Source: Clostridia bacterium
GTDB lineage: Bacteria > Bacillota > Clostridia > Saccharofermentanales > UBA5734
DNA length: 9,793 nt
Direction of reading: 5' to 3'
NCBI GenBank assembly: GCA_018056585.1
Contig: JAGPFK010000028.1
Coordinates: 1-9,793, forward strand
A program made the position numbers and the translations under genes. Under the pieces are notes generated by a model, which worked only from the letters and a program-made list of their open reading frames with translations, ran no database searches and was not told the DNA's origin. This document shows, one piece after another, positions 6,993 through 9,793 of this stretch (positions within the stretch are counted from its first letter, which is position 1; each line of letters opens with the position of its first letter).

Positions 6993-8267
6993 TCATCCCC
7001 GGCTTTTCTGCGAACGATAGACGAAAGTTTTTCCGTGATCTTTGATCACCACTTCATTTTCGCCATCGCCTGGCTCCGTGCGGCCAATGATTCGCGCTTC
7101 CAATTCATATGCCCGGCAGATTGCCAGGATCTCGTCAACGACAGAAGAATCACAATACAGCTCCAGACGGTGGCCCATATTGAAGACTTGATACATTTCC
7201 TGGTCTTTGATTTGACCGCTGTCTCTTATTGCAGCAAAGAGAGGTGGCGTTGGAAACAAATTGTCCTTGATAAAGCGCACAGAATGACCAAATGAAAGAC
7301 ATTTGGTTTGTCCGCCACCGGTACAGTGGATGAGGCCCAGGACGGGGTCCGTTCCAATCTGACTAAAAATCTCTTTCATCACCGGCAGGTAAGTTCGTGT
7401 CGGCGACAACAAAGCTTCACCCAAAGTCAGTTCACTGCCTGGCAATCTGTCTTCTAAATGCCAGATTCCACAATACGCCTGTTCAGGTGAAAGGGTTTGT
7501 GCGTAAGACTCCGGATATCGGGTTCGATAGTCTTCATGCAATAACACGTGTCTGGCTGCTGTCAGTCCATTGGATCCAATACCGGAGTTTTCTTTTTTCT
7601 CGCCTTTCATGGTTCCAAAAGAAGAAAAGCCTATTATGCTGAGACCTGGCCTAATCCGGCTCGCATCAATCACCTGCCGACGCGGCAATCGTACAAAAAC
7701 AGTGGCATCACAAATAACGGTCTGCACAAGATCACCGACATCGGCTGTCTCGCCACCGGTCATGATTGCTTTAATTCCAGCCTGATTCAATCGGCTTAAA
7801 ATGGCATCATAGCCTCCGATCAGAGCAGAAAGACAATCACCATCGATGCGGTGCGCGTTTCGCCCTATTGTGTTCGAGATATAAAACTGATCCACCGCGC
7901 CGATGCAAAGCAGATCATCTGTATTCATGATCAACGCATCCTGAGCCAATCCGGAAAACCAGGATGGGTCGCCGCTTTCACGGTACATCAAATAGGCAAC
8001 CGACGATTTGGTCCCAGCACCGTCAGCATGTAAAGCAGCGCAAAACTGAATATCACCTGCCGGATCCGGAAAAACTTTGCAAAAAGCACCGGGAAACAAA
8101 CCTTTGTCCTGAAAAGAAACGGCCCGATGTACATCCTCTTTTACTGCTGATACCCCTCTGGATAAATAGGCGCTTTCCGATTCAATCACACCACTTGCAT
8201 TCTGTTTGCGCTTTGGCGTCAAACACGGATCTGTTTGTTTATTCCCCACAAAAGTCTCATCTTTCAC
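6993..8267 (-). CDS. purM: AIR synthase (PurM), Bacteroidetes-type long form; start uncertain
   Basis: About 424 residues from GTG 8267. PurM closes formylglycinamidine ribonucleotide to 5-aminoimidazole ribonucleotide with ATP in purine synthesis. Motifs, numbered from that GTG: SRGVSAVKEDVHRAV (36-50), HADGAGTKSS (80-89), MNTDDLLCIGAVD (114-126), TGGETADVGDL (170-180), GSNGLTAAR (231-239), LSPTRTY (287-293), HCTGGGQTK (314-322) and VFNMGHR (361-367). This pattern matches the ~390-residue form I know from Bacteroidetes, not the ~345-residue enzyme of most Firmicutes. No other purine gene is nearby. The frame opens at an ATG at 8336, but that ATG lies inside conserved RNase P RNA sequence, so I reject it. 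Below it no in-frame ATG precedes the conserved domain. GTG 8267 has a weak AAGGG ten bases upstream; GTG 8189 would give 398 residues, closest to the family, but lacks a Shine-Dalgarno. Cotranscription with rnpB is possible, as no terminator lies between. Confidence 0.88.
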   Translation of the reverse strand: MKDETFVGNKQTDPCLTPKRKQNASGVIESESAYLSRGVSAVKEDVHRAVSFQDKGLFPGAFCKVFPDPAGDIQFCAALHADGAGTKSSVAYLMYRESGDPSWFSGLAQDALIMNTDDLLCIGAVDQFYISNTIGRNAHRIDGDCLSALIGGYDAILSRLNQAGIKAIMTGGETADVGDLVQTVICDATVFVRLPRRQVIDASRIRPGLSIIGFSSFGTMKGEKKENSGIGSNGLTAARHVLLHEDYRTRYPESYAQTLSPEQAYCGIWHLEDRLPGSELTLGEALLSPTRTYLPVMKEIFSQIGTDPVLGLIHCTGGGQTKCLSFGHSVRFIKDNLFPTPPLFAAIRDSGQIKDQEMYQVFNMGHRLELYCDSSVVDEILAICRAYELEARIIGRTEPGDGENEVVIKDHGKTFVYRSQKSRG

Positions 8268-8297
8268 GATTTTTAAGCCCTTGGCTTTCGTGCCTCC

Positions 8298-8640
8298 GAG
8301 TAAGCCTGTAAGCCGGGTCCTGTCTTGGACAACCATCTATCTAGGCCGGCTGTTGCCAGCCAGCTCAAGCCACCTCCACGGGACTTGCGGGCCACAAATC
8401 TGTCCCTCCGCGGTGTTGCTCCAGGTGGGGTTTACAGAGCCAGAATGTCGCCATTCTGCTGGTGAGCTTTTACCTCACCTTTCCATCCTTGCCTGCGCTC
8501 ACGCGCATCGGCGGTTTATTTCTGTTGCACTGTCCTTGAAGTTGCCTTCACCGGGTGTTACCCGGCACCCTGCCCTTTGGAGCCCGGACTTTCCTCACGT
8601 GCCGCCTTTCGGCTGACACCCGCGGCTGTCCGGCTTACTC
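8298..8640 (-). ncRNA. rnpB: RNase P RNA, bacterial type A
   Basis: About 343 nt. It is the catalytic RNA that removes tRNA 5' leaders together with the RnpA protein. The ends pair to form helix P1: GAGTAAGCC (8632-8640) with GGCTTACTC (8298-8306). Conserved regions are clear on the minus strand: GAGGAAAGTCCGGGCTCC (CR-I, 8579-8596), the GCAGGGTGCCGGGTAACACC block with its CCGG partner, GGACAGTGCAACAGAAA, the AGATAGATGG block (8333-8342) and ACAGGACCCGGCTTAC (CR-V, about 8308-8323). The GCAGGGTGCC...GGTAAC stem and overall layout indicate type A, against the type B RNA of Bacillus and relatives. The 5' 43-46 nt overlap the end of nif3, and purM follows on the same strand. No strong intrinsic terminator follows the 3' end; only a short AAGCC/GGCTT hairpin without a T-tract is present. 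Confidence 0.97.
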
Positions 8641-9467
8641 TGGAAGCAATCTTTATTATAATCCAGACCTGCATAAACATCAAATGTTATTTTCTGAAAA
8701 CGTCTGCTCAATCGTTTTGCAAGCGGTTCAAGCACCACATGCTCTGATACATCATGTCCAATGCAAATCAGAACAATATTACTATAACCAAGCTCAACAA
8801 ATAGATGATGCTTTGCCTCGCCGCACAGGACGCAATCCGGGCCAGAAAGGCGAACGGCCTCCACCCATTCTTCTGAAAAAGATCCCGGAAAAGCGATCAG
8901 CGTTTGAATGGTTTGTTCCTGATCGGTATTGATCAGAGGCGTCCTGCCTGACAGGGACTGACAGGTTCTGATCAGAAAAGACAAAGGTATTTTTTGTTTA
9001 AGCCGAATCAGTCGGCCATACCGTATCCCTTCATGTTGGACCCCTTCGGCATGATTCTCTTCCTTTTCAACGACCGGCAACTGCCGGCAAAGGCTATCAG
9101 CCAAGCAGTCCGCAACGCCGCCGGGTGCCAAATCGAGATTCGTATGCGCGATCAGTACATTCATTTTATACTCGATCAGACGCATCACAAAAGCCTGCGC
9201 TGGATCATCTCGTCTTAAGGCCGGTAAAGGATGAAAGATCAAAGGATGGTGGCAGATGATCAGATTGCAACCTGAACGCTGCGCCTGCTGTAAAGCCTCT
9301 TTTGTTAGATCCAGAGTCAACAGCACACCCTGAACCGTATCGTGGGGATCCCCGATCTGAAGGCCGATAGTATCCCACGGTTCAGCCAGCTCCTGAGGTG
9401 CCAGTTCTTGCATGGCCGAAAGAAGATCAGATACAAAAACCGGCTCATCCCTTTTCAATTGACTCAT
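8595..9467 (-). CDS. Nif3-like dinuclear metal protein (DUF34/YbgI-YqfO family)
   Basis: 290 residues. This family binds two metal ions and is often labelled 'GTP cyclohydrolase I type 2'; its cellular role is unsettled. The metal ligands of E. coli YbgI have matches: His73 and His74 in CHHPLIF (72-78), His108 and Asp112 in HTNLD (108-112), and His238 and Glu242 in GHDVSE (237-242). GEAKHH (216-221) matches the usual GE-x-KHH. Many Firmicutes homologues carry an extra PII-like insert (about 370 residues); this is the short form without it. The ATG has GGAGGAG (9475-9481) at a 7-base spacing and overlaps the trmK end by 23 bases, so the two are translationally coupled. The family normally ends about where FDVYAGLDYNKDCF ends (275). 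The last ~14 residues are encoded by the 5' part of rnpB and the TGA lies in its CR-I. Confidence 0.92.
   Translation of the reverse strand: MSQLKRDEPVFVSDLLSAMQELAPQELAEPWDTIGLQIGDPHDTVQGVLLTLDLTKEALQQAQRSGCNLIICHHPLIFHPLPALRRDDPAQAFVMRLIEYKMNVLIAHTNLDLAPGGVADCLADSLCRQLPVVEKEENHAEGVQHEGIRYGRLIRLKQKIPLSFLIRTCQSLSGRTPLINTDQEQTIQTLIAFPGSFSEEWVEAVRLSGPDCVLCGEAKHHLFVELGYSNIVLICIGHDVSEHVVLEPLAKRLSRRFQKITFDVYAGLDYNKDCFQSKPDSRGCQPKGGT
8655..8683 (-). promoter_or_regulatory. rnpB promoter embedded in the nif3 coding sequence
   Basis: Minus strand: TTGATG (8678-8683), exactly 17 bases, then TATAAT (8655-8660). The -10 lies about 15 bases before the P1 helix of RNase P RNA, so transcription would start at about 8642-8648. 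The same bases encode the nif3 residues FDVYAGLDYN, so the promoter and the protein C-terminus share sequence. Confidence 0.85.
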
Positions 9468-9793
9468 CCTGTTTCTCCTCCATCAACGCCTCCAGCGTCG
9501 TGCCGACTTCATCAATGATATCAGCCAGCGCGGGATTACCTCTGACCTGGCGCAGCATCTGCCTTCGTAAATGTGAAAGATACTCGACAAGAAGCGGCGG
9601 CTTTTTCTCAAGGAGGACCGGGCCGACCCATGCTTTCAGACCATCCAGCGTTTCAGGAATGCCATCCCATTTGACATGCAGGATCGGATAAAAGTGTCTT
9701 TTCTCAAAAACCAGTCTTTCTTCCTGAATGCGATAGCCTTTTTGATACAGAAAACTGCGGAGCTCAGGCAGTGATTTCATGGCCTGAATAACC
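9445..9793 (-). CDS. trmK: tRNA (adenine22-N1)-methyltransferase TrmK, C-terminal part (partial)
   Basis: The gene runs off the right edge; only its last ~115 codons are present. The frame is open from the edge (VIQAMKSLPELRSFLYQKGY). The match to TrmK (YqfN) rests on the QxMxxxxxLRxxL segment that follows the methyltransferase core, ERLVFEKRHFYPILHVKWDG, and the conserved GPVLLEKKPPLLVEYLSHLRRQ, followed by the C-terminal coiled-coil-like helices. TrmK methylates N1 of A22 in tRNA. The SAM-binding Rossmann domain lies outside the window, so activity cannot be judged. An ATG at 9780 is an internal Met, not the start. It overlaps nif3 by 23 bases, the same pairing as yqfN-yqfO in B. subtilis. 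Confidence 0.85.
   Translation of the reverse strand, partial: VIQAMKSLPELRSFLYQKGYRIQEERLVFEKRHFYPILHVKWDGIPETLDGLKAWVGPVLLEKKPPLLVEYLSHLRRQMLRQVRGNPALADIIDEVGTTLEALMEEKQDESIEKG

Noticed and set aside
8268..8336. N-terminal extension of purM from the ATG at 8336
   Set aside because: The ATG is part of the conserved AGATAGATGG block of RNase P RNA and codons 1-13 lie within rnpB; the added residues match nothing in the family.
8206..8932. Overlapping plus-strand open frames across rnpB
   Set aside because: They are antisense to rnpB, nif3 and purM, have no ribosome binding sites and resemble no protein; they reflect the GC-rich, stop-poor RNA gene.

Overview
This window looks like a chromosomal segment of a member of the Firmicutes (Bacillota), more likely a clostridial or related lineage than a Bacillus/Lactobacillus one. 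The reasons are the trmK-nif3 pair, an rpsO-pnp pair whose PNPase has Firmicutes-style motifs, AGGAGG-type ribosome binding sites, and an RNase P RNA of the ancestral A type rather than the Bacillus B type. Base composition looks close to balanced, judged by eye. The taxon is an inference.

Left part (1-3787), accessory metabolism. A plus-strand gene (179-1795) encodes a cytoplasmic DUF5060/DUF4038 putative glycoside hydrolase. It is followed by a plus-strand gene for a small unrecognised protein with a HARP-like 'LGGRWD' motif (1904-2425). A convergent minus-strand gene (2483-3787) encodes two fused class II aldolase/adducin domains; only the N-terminal domain keeps the catalytic Glu and the three zinc-binding His. 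These genes suggest intracellular carbohydrate use but do not form one operon.

Middle and right part (3937-9793), core information processing. Everything is on the minus strand. In transcription order: the 3' end of trmK (tRNA m1A22 methyltransferase), nif3 (DUF34 family) overlapping it by 23 bases, rnpB (RNase P RNA), a PurM-type AIR synthase of the kind typical of Bacteroidetes, rpsO (ribosomal protein S15), pnp (polynucleotide phosphorylase), and a tRNA-Pro(GGG) gene with its own consensus promoter and intrinsic terminator. The theme is RNA processing, turnover and translation. purM is the exception, with no other purine gene nearby.

Regulatory structure is unusually legible. The rnpB promoter (TTGATG-17-TATAAT) lies inside the last codons of nif3, and the nif3 reading frame runs about 14 codons into the 5' end of rnpB. 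rpsO has its own promoter, and a GNRA-capped hairpin separates it from pnp. The pnp leader can fold into a long interrupted hairpin plus a smaller one just before the Shine-Dalgarno, the arrangement expected for RNase III/PNPase autoregulation as known in E. coli.

I see no CRISPR array, insertion sequence, prophage or obvious new defence system. The most notable items are the nif3/rnpB overlap, the pnp leader structure, the Bacteroidetes-type PurM without a clear ATG start, and the half-degenerate double aldolase.
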